The notes under the pieces were generated by a model, which did no database searches, was not told the DNA's origin, and saw nothing but the letters and a program-made list of their open reading frames with translations. 58,179 nt of DNA from Muribaculaceae bacterium (lineage in GTDB: Bacteria > Bacteroidota > Bacteroidia > Bacteroidales > Muribaculaceae), in the NCBI GenBank assembly GCA_017964485.1, contig JAGCRW010000040.1:1-58179 (forward strand), read 5' to 3'. Below are positions 23,716 to 32,235 of this stretch, one piece after another. Positions within the stretch are counted from its first letter, which is position 1. Every line of letters starts with the position of its first letter. Both the position numbers and the translations under genes were made by a program.

Positions 23716-26715
23716 TTAATTTCCTAGCAGGATATTGTAGATAACGGTGATGTCGGTGGTGGTAATGATACCATCACCATCAACGTCACAGGTGTCGATA
23801 AAGGTGGTGTCGCCGTTGAGCAGGTAGTTGTAAATGCAGGTCACGTCGACTGTGGTCACTGCACCGTCGCCGTCCACATCGCCAAGAACAGCAGTAGTTG
23901 CTATTGCTGAGATCACCACATCCGCATTAGGCATTGTAAGTGTATAGGGGTTGGCGGTGCCAGCCAGTGTGCCTGCGCTTGCCGTGAAACCTTGCAGCAC
24001 GTCACTGCCGGTGTAGCCCAGAGTCAATGGCATCTCGTCGTTCACTCCCGCATAGAGCACGCCACCATACATGATACCTGTGCTATAGGCGGTGATGCCA
24101 CTCACGTCATATACAGTGCCCTCGCCACTTGCCGCCACTGTCACATTCTCGCCGGCAGTGATGCTGCGAGCCTGCTTGCCTTGTGCCGTGCCCAGCTTCT
24201 CGGTGTAGTAGCAATTGACGGGCGTGCCATTGTAGTTGCGGCAGATGGTGGCTCCGTTGGTGATATAGGTCTCGCCCGCGGCGAGGGTGACGTCGGCAGT
24301 GGGGGCGTAGAGGCAGTCGCTGATGGTGCAGGTTCCACCACTGTGGTAGCCCACCAGGCCGCCGCACAAGGTAGTACCGTTGGTGGTGAGCAAGCGGCCG
24401 TTATACACGCAGCCGTTCATGGTCAGTGCGCCGCCGTGCTGGTGGGCGACGATGCCGCCGTGCGTGCCGTCGCCCTCCTTGCTGCTATGGATGATAACGC
24501 TGCTGCGGCAGTTGCTCAAGCTTACGGTGCCGTACTGGTCGCCTACGATGCCGCCAGCGAATTTCTGGGAGGTGTAGATGTGTCCTTTAACATTGAGGTT
24601 GTGGATGTTGGCGCCAGTCTCAAGGTTGCGGAAAAGCGCGACATAATCCTCGCTGATGGGGTTTTGGGCGGTGCCTATGGCAAGGGTGAGCATGTGGCCC
24701 TGGCCGTCGAAGGTGCCCATAAAGTCATGGTAGCTGCTGCCTGCCATGCGCGTCACGCTGATGTTCGCTCCCAGTTTCACAAACTTGCCGCTGAAGCGGT
24801 TCCAAGTGTCATTATCCTGCAAGGCGTCGCAGAAGTGGTCCCAATCGGTGGAAGTGCTGATGACGTAAGGATTCTGTTCTGTACCGTTGCCAGACATCCA
24901 TCCTGCATAGAGCGTCATGTCGCCAGATACTACATTGTCAAAGTTCCACGGTGTGGTACATTGGGCATCGGTGTACCATCCAGTGAATCCATAACCCTCT
25001 GCCGTTGGCGGGGTGGGCTCAGTTGCCTTGTCCTGGTCGCTCCAGAGGGTCTGTGCCGCAGGAGCGGTGCCGTGGCCGTTGGCATTGAATGTCACCGTGC
25101 AGCGCCAGTGCACCTTAGTCGCATTGGGTTTCCAGTATGACCCTTTTGATACATTATCCCATTGTTGTCGTGTTCCATTGAAGTAAATGTCGGTCAATAA
25201 AGGGCAATTGTAGAAAACATAGTTATATATTTTTTTTACTGTTGAAGGAAGATACACTGCTTGGAGACTATCACAGCCGTAGAAAGCTTGTTTCTCTATA
25301 CACCTGGCACCTGATTTGATGTCAACTAATTTAAGTGTCTCTACATTTTTAAACACACCTTGGTTTATGGTGTCGACATGATTCATAGTGAGCGTGTTAA
25401 TAGGCATTTGAACAAGAACAGAATACCAATTGTGTGCTATTATAATCTGCTTTTCGGGGTGATCGTTCCAAATGCTGGAAGCGCAGTTTATTTTCAGATG
25501 GTTTTCCTTCAGCGTCCAGTACAGATGATTATTGCTAGTTTCGTCACCGCCACACCAGCCACAATACCACAAGTCATCTTTGCTTTGAACCATCATTCTG
25601 TAAGAATACATATATGACTTTGGACTCCAGTTGTCAAGATCTCCTGCGCTATAAATCAAGCATTCATCGCTGCTCAAGTTGGCAAAAGCATAATCTCTAA
25701 TCACAACGTTAGGCTTGTCAACAGTAATCAAAGACAGATTGCATCCCTCAAAGGCATGCTCGCCAATTTGAGTGACCGAATTAGTGTGTAACTGCTCTAT
25801 GGCAGTTCCATAGAACCCATAATCGGGAATACGTAAAATGGGGGACGGCAATTGGTCATAGCTGTATGCATTATTACTTATCCAGTTATTGACATGCTTG
25901 AGTGATGAACATCCTTGCAATGACGGCATATTAGCAAGTGAACAGTTATTATACATCATCAACGTGTCAAGACTTGTGAATTCACTGAATATCTGGTCGG
26001 AGCAGTACATCACCGTTTTACCGTCGATGGTATTGGGAATGGTCATCTTAGTTTTATTGTTCTTGATGCCAGCATATCCTGTGATTTGGCATTGTGTCCC
26101 ATCGGAACTTGCGCTTATGGTCCATCCTTTCTGTGCTGTGCTGGTGTGCATATAGATATATTCGCTTTCCGTGCCGCATCCCTTGTTGAGGTCGCAAGGC
26201 GTTGTGCCGCCATTCTCTCCCACAGCACCACTTGAATTATTATTGAAAGATATTGATTTCACGGCAGTTGAGCGGTAGTTTTCATCGTCGTCGGTAGCAA
26301 CGTAAAGGTGTATGTAGGCACCTTCGGCATTGTTGTTGAGATCACCTTTACTACTCTCAAAATCACTTCCACCAAGAAACTCCACAAGGTAATAGGTGCG
26401 CCCATTGTGAGTGATTTCGTCGGGGGGATTGCCGCTATTTGAGACTCTGATATAAAGATCGGTGAGGAAATAACCAGCATCACCGATTTGGTCGCTGCCT
26501 TTAGTGTAGAGCAAATAGATGTAGTCACTGCCTGTGCCGCATCCCTTGTTGAGGTCATAGTCGACTAGAATCCAGCCATCGGCTACAAGAGCTGACTTCA
26601 GGGTGTTTGTCTCGCTTTTGGTGCCACCAATTACTATTACACCGTTGATAAAATCCTCGGCACAAATGCTAGTTGTGGCGAGCAGTGCCAATAGAAGAAG
26701 TAAAATTTTTTTCAT
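23716..26715 (-). CDS. BspA/GLUG-type surface protein with dockerin tail (paralog 2)
   Basis: A 999-residue exported protein with a signal peptide at about residues 1-19. The N-terminal module matches paralog 1, with DLN motifs at 54, 125 and 175. LRR_5-like repeats and an InlB repeat (TVTFNANGHGTAPA to LYAGW) follow. In place of DUF285 blocks it has GLUG-like segments (FAGGIVGDQYGTVSLSNC, HGGIVAHQHGG, CGGLVGYHSGG), seen in adhesins. The last 55 residues are two dockerin repeats (GDVDGDGAVTTVDVTCIYNY and onward) identical to paralog 1. The shared ends with different middles suggest module shuffling between tandem copies. The gene has its own promoter and a duplicated 3' flank. Surface adhesion is inferred. 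Confidence 0.85.
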   Translation of the reverse strand: MKKILLLLLALLATTSICAEDFINGVIVIGGTKSETNTLKSALVADGWILVDYDLNKGCGTGSDYIYLLYTKGSDQIGDAGYFLTDLYIRVSNSGNPPDEITHNGRTYYLVEFLGGSDFESSKGDLNNNAEGAYIHLYVATDDDENYRSTAVKSISFNNNSSGAVGENGGTTPCDLNKGCGTESEYIYMHTSTAQKGWTISASSDGTQCQITGYAGIKNNKTKMTIPNTIDGKTVMYCSDQIFSEFTSLDTLMMYNNCSLANMPSLQGCSSLKHVNNWISNNAYSYDQLPSPILRIPDYGFYGTAIEQLHTNSVTQIGEHAFEGCNLSLITVDKPNVVIRDYAFANLSSDECLIYSAGDLDNWSPKSYMYSYRMMVQSKDDLWYCGWCGGDETSNNHLYWTLKENHLKINCASSIWNDHPEKQIIIAHNWYSVLVQMPINTLTMNHVDTINQGVFKNVETLKLVDIKSGARCIEKQAFYGCDSLQAVYLPSTVKKIYNYVFYNCPLLTDIYFNGTRQQWDNVSKGSYWKPNATKVHWRCTVTFNANGHGTAPAAQTLWSDQDKATEPTPPTAEGYGFTGWYTDAQCTTPWNFDNVVSGDMTLYAGWMSGNGTEQNPYVISTSTDWDHFCDALQDNDTWNRFSGKFVKLGANISVTRMAGSSYHDFMGTFDGQGHMLTLAIGTAQNPISEDYVALFRNLETGANIHNLNVKGHIYTSQKFAGGIVGDQYGTVSLSNCRSSVIIHSSKEGDGTHGGIVAHQHGGALTMNGCVYNGRLLTTNGTTLCGGLVGYHSGGTCTISDCLYAPTADVTLAAGETYITNGATICRNYNGTPVNCYYTEKLGTAQGKQARSITAGENVTVAASGEGTVYDVSGITAYSTGIMYGGVLYAGVNDEMPLTLGYTGSDVLQGFTASAGTLAGTANPYTLTMPNADVVISAIATTAVLGDVDGDGAVTTVDVTCIYNYLLNGDTTFIDTCDVDGDGIITTTDITVIYNILLGN

Positions 26716-26777
26716 AATGTGAGAGATTTATGTGTTAGTATTCAGTTTTTAGCAGAAACAATGCACCTTTCTGGTTG

Positions 26778-26785
26778 CAAATTTA
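26778..26785 (-). promoter_or_regulatory. -7 promoter element for BspA paralog 2
   Basis: The minus strand reads TAAATTTG, 62 bp before the ATG. Confidence 0.55.
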
Positions 26786-26894
26786 AATAAAAATCGCGAC
26801 AAATACTATATTTTACCATAAAAACATTCAAAAAACGCACAATTTCTCTAATATTTATCAAATTTGCTTACGTTTGCACATAATGCTATACATA

Positions 26895-26940
26895 AAAAAT
26901 CAGGAGGAAGTTAGTAGTTTCTAACTTCCTCCTGATTTTT
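26895..26940. terminator. Strong hairpin terminator after the SpoIIE/RsbW fusion gene
   Basis: A 20-bp perfect inverted repeat (26895-26914 with 26921-26940, loop TAGTTT), A-rich at one end and T-rich at the other, so it can act on both strands. It lies 10 bp past the minus-strand stop. Confidence 0.9.
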
Positions 26941-26950
26941 ACCCCTTATT

Positions 26951-29164
26951 TCAATTGCTTGATTTGTTGTCTATCTTCTTAGTCAATGTGAGGACGTTTT
27001 TCCCGTCGATTCGCTCGTAGTTGATGGTGTCCATGAGTTGTCGCACGAGGAAGATGCCCAGGCCACCGATTTGGCGTTCTTCGGCGGTGAGTGAGGTGTC
27101 TACGTCGGGGGCGTCGGTTGGCGCAAATGCCACGCCATTGTCGGTGATTTTAAACCGTAAAGCTGTTGCTGTGGCAGTCGCCTCAATGTCGATTTCTCCT
27201 TTTTCTCCAGCTGGATAGGCGTAGTTTATCACGTTGACTACAGCTTCCTCAATGGCGAGTTTGAGATTCTGGGTGTCACTGGGTGCGAAATTCAGCTCAT
27301 CGCCAATGTTTTTCACAAAGTCATTGACTTGTGCCAAATGGCTGAGGTCATTGGTTATAGAGAGCTCCTGATGCAAAATGGTCTCCTCTTCCTGTGGGGT
27401 AAACTTCACAGCGAGCATAGTGAGGTCATCGCTCTGCTCAGCGCCATTGACAAACTCGCTGGAGGCATAAAGCAAGCTGTCGAGCAGTTGCTGCGACGTG
27501 GCTTCAAGATGCTCGTTGACAACATCCTTAACCCGCTGCAGGCCAAACTGCTGGTGATGAGCGTTCATCGCCTCGGTGAGGCCATCGGTGTAGAGCAACA
27601 AGAAAGAACCTGGCTTCAACTCGGTCTCTTGACCCTCATAGAACCAATCAACATCCACACCAAGCGGTATGTTTGAGATTACCTCAAGCGGCAGCGCCTC
27701 ACCATTGACAATCAACGGAGTGTCGTGACCAGCATTACAATAATGTAATCGCCCAGTGGGCAGGTCAAGCACTCCAATGAAGAAAGTGACAAACATGCTC
27801 GACTCGTTGCCGTGGCACACTGCCTGGTTAATCTTCTGCATGATGCGCGCAGGATGGCTTTCGCGCGAGCCGAAAGAGCGGAACATGGAGTGTGTCACCG
27901 ACATTATGAGCGCCGAAGCCATTCCCTTTCCACTGGCATCGCCAATGCAGAAGAAGAGTTTGTCGTCACGTAGGAAGTAGTCGTATATATCTCCACCAAC
28001 CTCGCGCGCAGGCAGCAAGGTTGCTGTAATGTCAACATTGTCGTGGCTTAGGTCATCATGAGGCAGCATCTCGCTCTGAATGCGCTTTGCCACCTGTAGC
28101 TCGGTGTCAATACGGTCTTTTTCCCTCTCGTTTTGAGCCATTCTTTTGTTGTTCTTGAGGAAACGGTAGATGATATATCCCAGCAACAGGAAACCCAGCA
28201 GCATGAACAGACCTGTTCTAAGACGTATCTTATTAAGATCACCAAACACCTCATTGTCATAGCACACCACCGCCACTTGCCAGTGTGGATTTCCTTTCAT
28301 GTGGTGGAAGAAGACGCAGGCATCTTGACCATCTTCATTAACGAATTCTATCACCTTGATTTTGCTTTTGGCGACAACGCGCACATCAGCGTTTGAGTCA
28401 TTGATAAGGCGAATGGCATCGTCAAAATCTTTATAATGGATATGGCTCTTAGGGGGCTGAGAGATGAGTTTACCGTCATCGGTGAGCAACAAGCAATAGG
28501 AAGATGGATACATATGCCTGTTGTTGAGAGTGTCTCTGAGCCATTCGAGCGAGAGGTCGATGCCGGCAATTCCAGCCTGGCGGCCTTGACGGTCGATGAT
28601 AGGTACAGAATAAGTGGTAATCAGTGAGTGTGTCTCCACACTGTCGATATAGGGGTCGCTCCAATATGGTTTCCCAGTGCGCATCGGTTCGGTGTAGAAT
28701 GTCAAATTGGTATAGTCGTGTCCACCTCGTTTGGCGATATTCTCGCGCACTTTCACTCCAGTTTGCGTATTAAAAGCCCACGGCTCAAACAACTCGTCAT
28801 TATCCTCATAATATCCTGGCTTAAAAGCCAATCCAACACCTTTAAAAAAGTCATTGGCTTGAACAATAGTGCGTATGGCGTCACCGATATCGTCGGGTTC
28901 ATCGGTCAATTTGGTAATTTCTGTCACATGGCTGTTAAGCACTTGCTCGGTGGTGTTGAGCATACTCTTGATAAGGATGGCTTTCATAGTTATCTCGATA
29001 GAAGCTTTCTTCTCAAGCTCGTTTTCAAGAAGCTGCTTGGTGTAGTAGTACTGTGCTGCCGAGAACAATTCAAGCAGCAATGCGGCAAGCACTATAATCA
29101 AAGTGATCCAAGTGCGCCTATTCAAGAGTTTTCTTATTTTATTCAGCAGTTTTCCCATGGCCAC
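26951..29164 (-). CDS. Membrane sensor with SpoIIE-type PP2C phosphatase and RsbW-type ATPase domains
   Basis: A 737-residue protein. A membrane segment (about 18-38), an extracytoplasmic Cache-like sensor (about 40-310; contains PYWSDPYIDSVE and GIAGIDLSLEWL) and a second membrane segment (about 317-336) come first. A helical linker (340-365) leads to a SpoIIE/PP2C phosphatase with metal Asp at GGDIYD (392), GDASGKG (409), YTDG (527) and SDD (579-580). A C-terminal HATPase_c domain (about 600-730) has N-box EEAVVNVINYAY, G1 DNGV and G2 GGLG. The protein thus combines RsbU-like and RsbW-like functions and should reversibly phosphorylate a STAS antagonist in response to an external ligand. The only STAS gene in the window is 18291-18593. 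It is probably co-transcribed with the barrel protein upstream (49-bp gap). Confidence 0.9.
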   Translation of the reverse strand: MAMGKLLNKIRKLLNRRTWITLIIVLAALLLELFSAAQYYYTKQLLENELEKKASIEITMKAILIKSMLNTTEQVLNSHVTEITKLTDEPDDIGDAIRTIVQANDFFKGVGLAFKPGYYEDNDELFEPWAFNTQTGVKVRENIAKRGGHDYTNLTFYTEPMRTGKPYWSDPYIDSVETHSLITTYSVPIIDRQGRQAGIAGIDLSLEWLRDTLNNRHMYPSSYCLLLTDDGKLISQPPKSHIHYKDFDDAIRLINDSNADVRVVAKSKIKVIEFVNEDGQDACVFFHHMKGNPHWQVAVVCYDNEVFGDLNKIRLRTGLFMLLGFLLLGYIIYRFLKNNKRMAQNEREKDRIDTELQVAKRIQSEMLPHDDLSHDNVDITATLLPAREVGGDIYDYFLRDDKLFFCIGDASGKGMASALIMSVTHSMFRSFGSRESHPARIMQKINQAVCHGNESSMFVTFFIGVLDLPTGRLHYCNAGHDTPLIVNGEALPLEVISNIPLGVDVDWFYEGQETELKPGSFLLLYTDGLTEAMNAHHQQFGLQRVKDVVNEHLEATSQQLLDSLLYASSEFVNGAEQSDDLTMLAVKFTPQEEETILHQELSITNDLSHLAQVNDFVKNIGDELNFAPSDTQNLKLAIEEAVVNVINYAYPAGEKGEIDIEATATATALRFKITDNGVAFAPTDAPDVDTSLTAEERQIGGLGIFLVRQLMDTINYERIDGKNVLTLTKKIDNKSSN

Positions 29165-29213
29165 TGTTATTTATCTTTATCTGATTTCTGACAACTAATG
29201 ACTGACAATTAAA

Positions 29214-30563
29214 CTACCATTTGACTTGCAAGAACCGTGGACGCACTATGATATTTAGCCATGCCCAATGCAGGTCGCGATTGTCGCTCACGCGCTTAAG
29301 GCGTTCCATTGTCTCGGTGCCGTGCATGTAGCTATAGCCAAGAGACACAGTCACCTCTTTTACAGGAGAATAGCTGGCCACGAGTTCTATCTCTTGGCCA
29401 AGTGGCTTATCAAGATTATCAGTATTTGTGGCAATTGCAAAATAATGATAGGTAGCGTCAAATTTCAGCTTGGGAATGGGCTTATAGGAAACACCGGCAA
29501 ACAGGTTCTGCAAGCCAGGAGTGAAACCGTCAAAATAGGTGGACAAATAAAAGAAATCCATTGCGCCATAGAATTTGTGGTGAGAGCCATAAACGGGACT
29601 AAAACCCTTGATGGTCTTATGCTGAACAAGACCTAAACCAATACTGCCTCCTGGAGGAACAGCAAAGAAGGGGTCCCCGCTTAGTATGTCGTAGCCAGCA
29701 ATGAGTTTCCATTGCGAAGATGGTGAATAAGTGCCTTTCACGCTTGCCATCCAAGCCGAGATGTCGATTCCGTCCTCATTCTTTCCCATTTGATAATAGA
29801 ATGAGCCTTCGGCACTCCAATTCTTGGGTTTATAAGAGATATAAGTACCTATAAGTTGCTGAAAATACGTTTTTTTGAGGTCATTTTCATTGGTGCTCTG
29901 CAGACCTTGGTTCATGAACAGCAATGACGCGCCAAAAGGCACATGTGGATGGTCGTAGTGATACCACAGGTTCTGCATCAGTTTATAGGGTTTGTCGCCG
30001 TTACGGTATTCGGTGCCGCCGTTCACACTCTCGCTGTTCTGATTGTAGGCAAACATGGCGTGCACTTTGTGCTGATTGTTCTCATATCCCACCTTGATAA
30101 GGTCGTGAGAGAGCGCTGCCATCGCCCAGTCGTTGGAGCCAATGATACGCTCATCGTCGTAACTGAGTACCTGACGGCCAATTTTAGCGAAGAACCCCTT
30201 GCGCGAGGTGAGCTGCACCCACGCCTCATAGAGGTTGAACGCCCCTTTGCCTGACTGGCCCCATATTGCAGAATGTTGAGCCGTAATGTGTGACTTGAGA
30301 AAAGTGCGCTCATAGTCAATTCCAAGCCTAGTGCGCTCAAGGATGAAATAAGCCTTATTATCGTGGTCTTCCTCGTTGTCGGGCAATCCGCCAAGGCGCA
30401 TCTCGCTGCGCGTCATCAGCTCGGCATCAACAGTGAAGTTGTTAAGTTTCTCTGCCTGCGACTGAGTTTCTACATCTTGTGCCAACACACTAACAGGCAG
30501 CAACACAGCAACCGCAACAATCATCACCGCAAGCAATTTTTTATGGCATCGACAAGTAATCAT
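29214..30563 (-). CDS. Alginate-export-family outer membrane beta-barrel
   Basis: A 449-residue protein with a signal peptide ending VSVLAQ (about residue 29). The body alternates in amphipathic strands and contains GRQVLSYDDERIIGSNDWA, the characteristic segment of the alginate_exp barrel family (porins such as AlgE). The final strand ends in aromatic residues (RFLQVKW). The family forms monomeric outer-membrane channels, and in Bacteroidales the substrate is usually unknown. It is the first gene of a likely operon with the Cache-SpoIIE-RsbW sensor, so the channel could supply or relate to the sensed compound (inference). Confidence 0.8.
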   Translation of the reverse strand: MITCRCHKKLLAVMIVAVAVLLPVSVLAQDVETQSQAEKLNNFTVDAELMTRSEMRLGGLPDNEEDHDNKAYFILERTRLGIDYERTFLKSHITAQHSAIWGQSGKGAFNLYEAWVQLTSRKGFFAKIGRQVLSYDDERIIGSNDWAMAALSHDLIKVGYENNQHKVHAMFAYNQNSESVNGGTEYRNGDKPYKLMQNLWYHYDHPHVPFGASLLFMNQGLQSTNENDLKKTYFQQLIGTYISYKPKNWSAEGSFYYQMGKNEDGIDISAWMASVKGTYSPSSQWKLIAGYDILSGDPFFAVPPGGSIGLGLVQHKTIKGFSPVYGSHHKFYGAMDFFYLSTYFDGFTPGLQNLFAGVSYKPIPKLKFDATYHYFAIATNTDNLDKPLGQEIELVASYSPVKEVTVSLGYSYMHGTETMERLKRVSDNRDLHWAWLNIIVRPRFLQVKW

Positions 30564-30587
30564 AGCACAAATCTAAATTTAAACTTA

Positions 30588-30619
30588 CAAAAGTAGTAAT
30601 AAAAATTTAAATCCACAAA
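30588..30619 (-). promoter_or_regulatory. Promoter of the barrel-SpoIIE operon
   Basis: On the minus strand TTTG (30619-30616), 20 bp, then TACTTTTG (30595-30588), a full match to the Bacteroidetes consensus. Confidence 0.75.
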
Positions 30620-30676
30620 AAAAGAGCCGTTGGCAGTGACAGATAGAGGATTGTTGATTTAATTTTCTATATTTTT

Positions 30677-30707
30677 TTTGTTTAGCAAAAAAATATGACT
30701 ACCTTTG
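30677..30707 (+). promoter_or_regulatory. Promoter of the GldE gene
   Basis: TTTG (30677-30680), 19 bp, then TACCTTTG (30700-30707). The leader is about 100 nt. It includes an imperfect hairpin around AATATG...CACATATT at 30772-30798, just before the start codon. Confidence 0.75.
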
Positions 30708-30811
30708 CAATAGAATATCGCCCCAGTGGTGGGAAGTGGCTCAAAGGCACAAGTAAAAACGTTGATTATTAATATGTTGTGCCTTCGACACATATTATTT
30801 AACTAAAACTA

Positions 30812-32170
30812 TTGATTTTGGATCCTGACCCTTTATCTTGTATTTTAAATTTCTCTGCACAACTGCTGCAGTCTTTATCTATACCCTCGTCAATAACCTT
30901 TCATGCCCCAACGCTTGACGTATGGGTTGCAATCTTAACCGCATTATTAGGACTCGTGTTCTCGGCGTTCAATTCGGGCTCCGAGATTGCATATTTCTCA
31001 CTGTCGAAGAAGGATATCGAGAGTATTGATGATGACGCCAAGCGCGAGCGCGTGGAGCGCCTGCTGGAGCAGCCCGAGAAGTTGCTCGCTACAATCCTTA
31101 TTGGCAACAACTTGGTGAATATCATGATTGTGATAGTACTCAACTATGCAATGAACAAGATGTTTGAGTTCCACAGCGGCATCACCAATTTCCTAGTTCA
31201 AACAGTAATACTCACCTTCCTAATTTTGCTCTTTGGCGAGGTAATCCCTAAACTTTATGCCACTAACAACAACGTAAAGTTTGCCACAGCTACCGCATCA
31301 CCTCTCCAGATAATGTCGGTGCTGTTCAGCCCTCTCTCGCGCATTATGGTCAAGAGCATGGGATTTGTGCGCAAGGCAGTAGGTAAGCGAGCCGACGAGA
31401 TTTCTACCGAGGACTTGACCAACGCGCTGCAAATGAGTGATGTGAAAAGCGAGGATGAAAAAGACTGGCTTGAGGGAATCCTCAAGTTTGGCGACAAGAC
31501 TGTGAGCGAGATTATGACGCCGCGCATCGACATCGTGGACCTCGACATCAAGGAAAGTTTCGACGAGGTAATAAAAAGCATCGTCGAGAACGGATACTCA
31601 CGTATGCCAGTCTATGAAGACAATCCCGACAACATCAAAGGTGTGCTCTATGCCAAAGACATCTTGCCACATATCGACAAGCAGGGCAGCAATTTCCAGT
31701 GGCAGAAACTGCTGCGACCAGTGTATTTTGTGCCTGAGTCGCGCATGATAGATGATCTACTTGAAGACTTCCGCAAGAAGAAGATTCACCTGGCAGTAGT
31801 GGTAGATGAGTTTGGTTGCACCCAAGGACTCGCTACGATGGAAGACGTGCTTGAGGAGATTGTGGGCGATATAGACGACGAGTACGACACCGAGGAGAAG
31901 TTCTACACCATGGAAGATAAAGACACATATATCTTCGATGCCAAGACATCGATTACTGACTTCCTCGACGTCACCGAACTCGATGAGCGCCATTTCGCCA
32001 AATACACCGACGAGGCTGAAAGCATTGCTGGCCTGCTACTCAACATAAAAGGCGACTTCTTGCAAGAGAAAGAGAAAATCACCTGCGGACCTTGCGACTT
32101 TACCGTGCTTAAAGTAAAGAAATACCGCATCGCTAAGGTTAAAGTCCACATCAATCGCGAGGAGAGTTGA
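30812..32170 (+). CDS. gldE: GldE-type CNNM/CBS-domain membrane protein
   Basis: A 452-residue protein with an N-terminal CNNM (DUF21) domain of about four membrane segments (SAFNSGSEIAYFSLSKKDIE, then LLFGEVIPKLYATNN). A CBS pair (about 205-335; contains MTPRIDIVDLD and VDEFGCTQGLATMEDVLEEIVGDI) and a C-terminal CorC_HlyC domain complete it. This order is that of HlyC/CorC transporters and of GldE, linked to gliding/T9SS in Bacteroidetes. No ATG exists near the N-terminus. Translation must begin at TTG 30812 or TTG 30818, and GldE proteins commonly begin with the DPDPL sequence that follows. C69 dipeptidase and DUF3667 genes follow on the same strand. Confidence 0.85.
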   Translation: MILDPDPLSCILNFSAQLLQSLSIPSSITFHAPTLDVWVAILTALLGLVFSAFNSGSEIAYFSLSKKDIESIDDDAKRERVERLLEQPEKLLATILIGNNLVNIMIVIVLNYAMNKMFEFHSGITNFLVQTVILTFLILLFGEVIPKLYATNNNVKFATATASPLQIMSVLFSPLSRIMVKSMGFVRKAVGKRADEISTEDLTNALQMSDVKSEDEKDWLEGILKFGDKTVSEIMTPRIDIVDLDIKESFDEVIKSIVENGYSRMPVYEDNPDNIKGVLYAKDILPHIDKQGSNFQWQKLLRPVYFVPESRMIDDLLEDFRKKKIHLAVVVDEFGCTQGLATMEDVLEEIVGDIDDEYDTEEKFYTMEDKDTYIFDAKTSITDFLDVTELDERHFAKYTDEAESIAGLLLNIKGDFLQEKEKITCGPCDFTVLKVKKYRIAKVKVHINREES

Positions 32171-32182
32171 GGGAAACTCTCC
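32161..32182 (+). other. Small hairpin at the GldE stop codon
   Basis: GGAGAGTT pairs with AACTCTCC around a 6-nt loop, overlapping the stop. No T-run follows, so it is not a clear terminator. No promoter is seen before the next gene, so read-through is likely. Confidence 0.35.
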
Positions 32183-32235
32183 TTAGAATAGTCTGACTCG
32201 TCCGACAAAACTAATAACTATTAAACATATTAATC

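Noticed and set aside
23992-25140. 382-residue plus-strand frame opposite BspA paralog 2
   Set aside because: It is antisense to repeat-rich coding sequence, with Ala/Val/His-rich filler and no domain.
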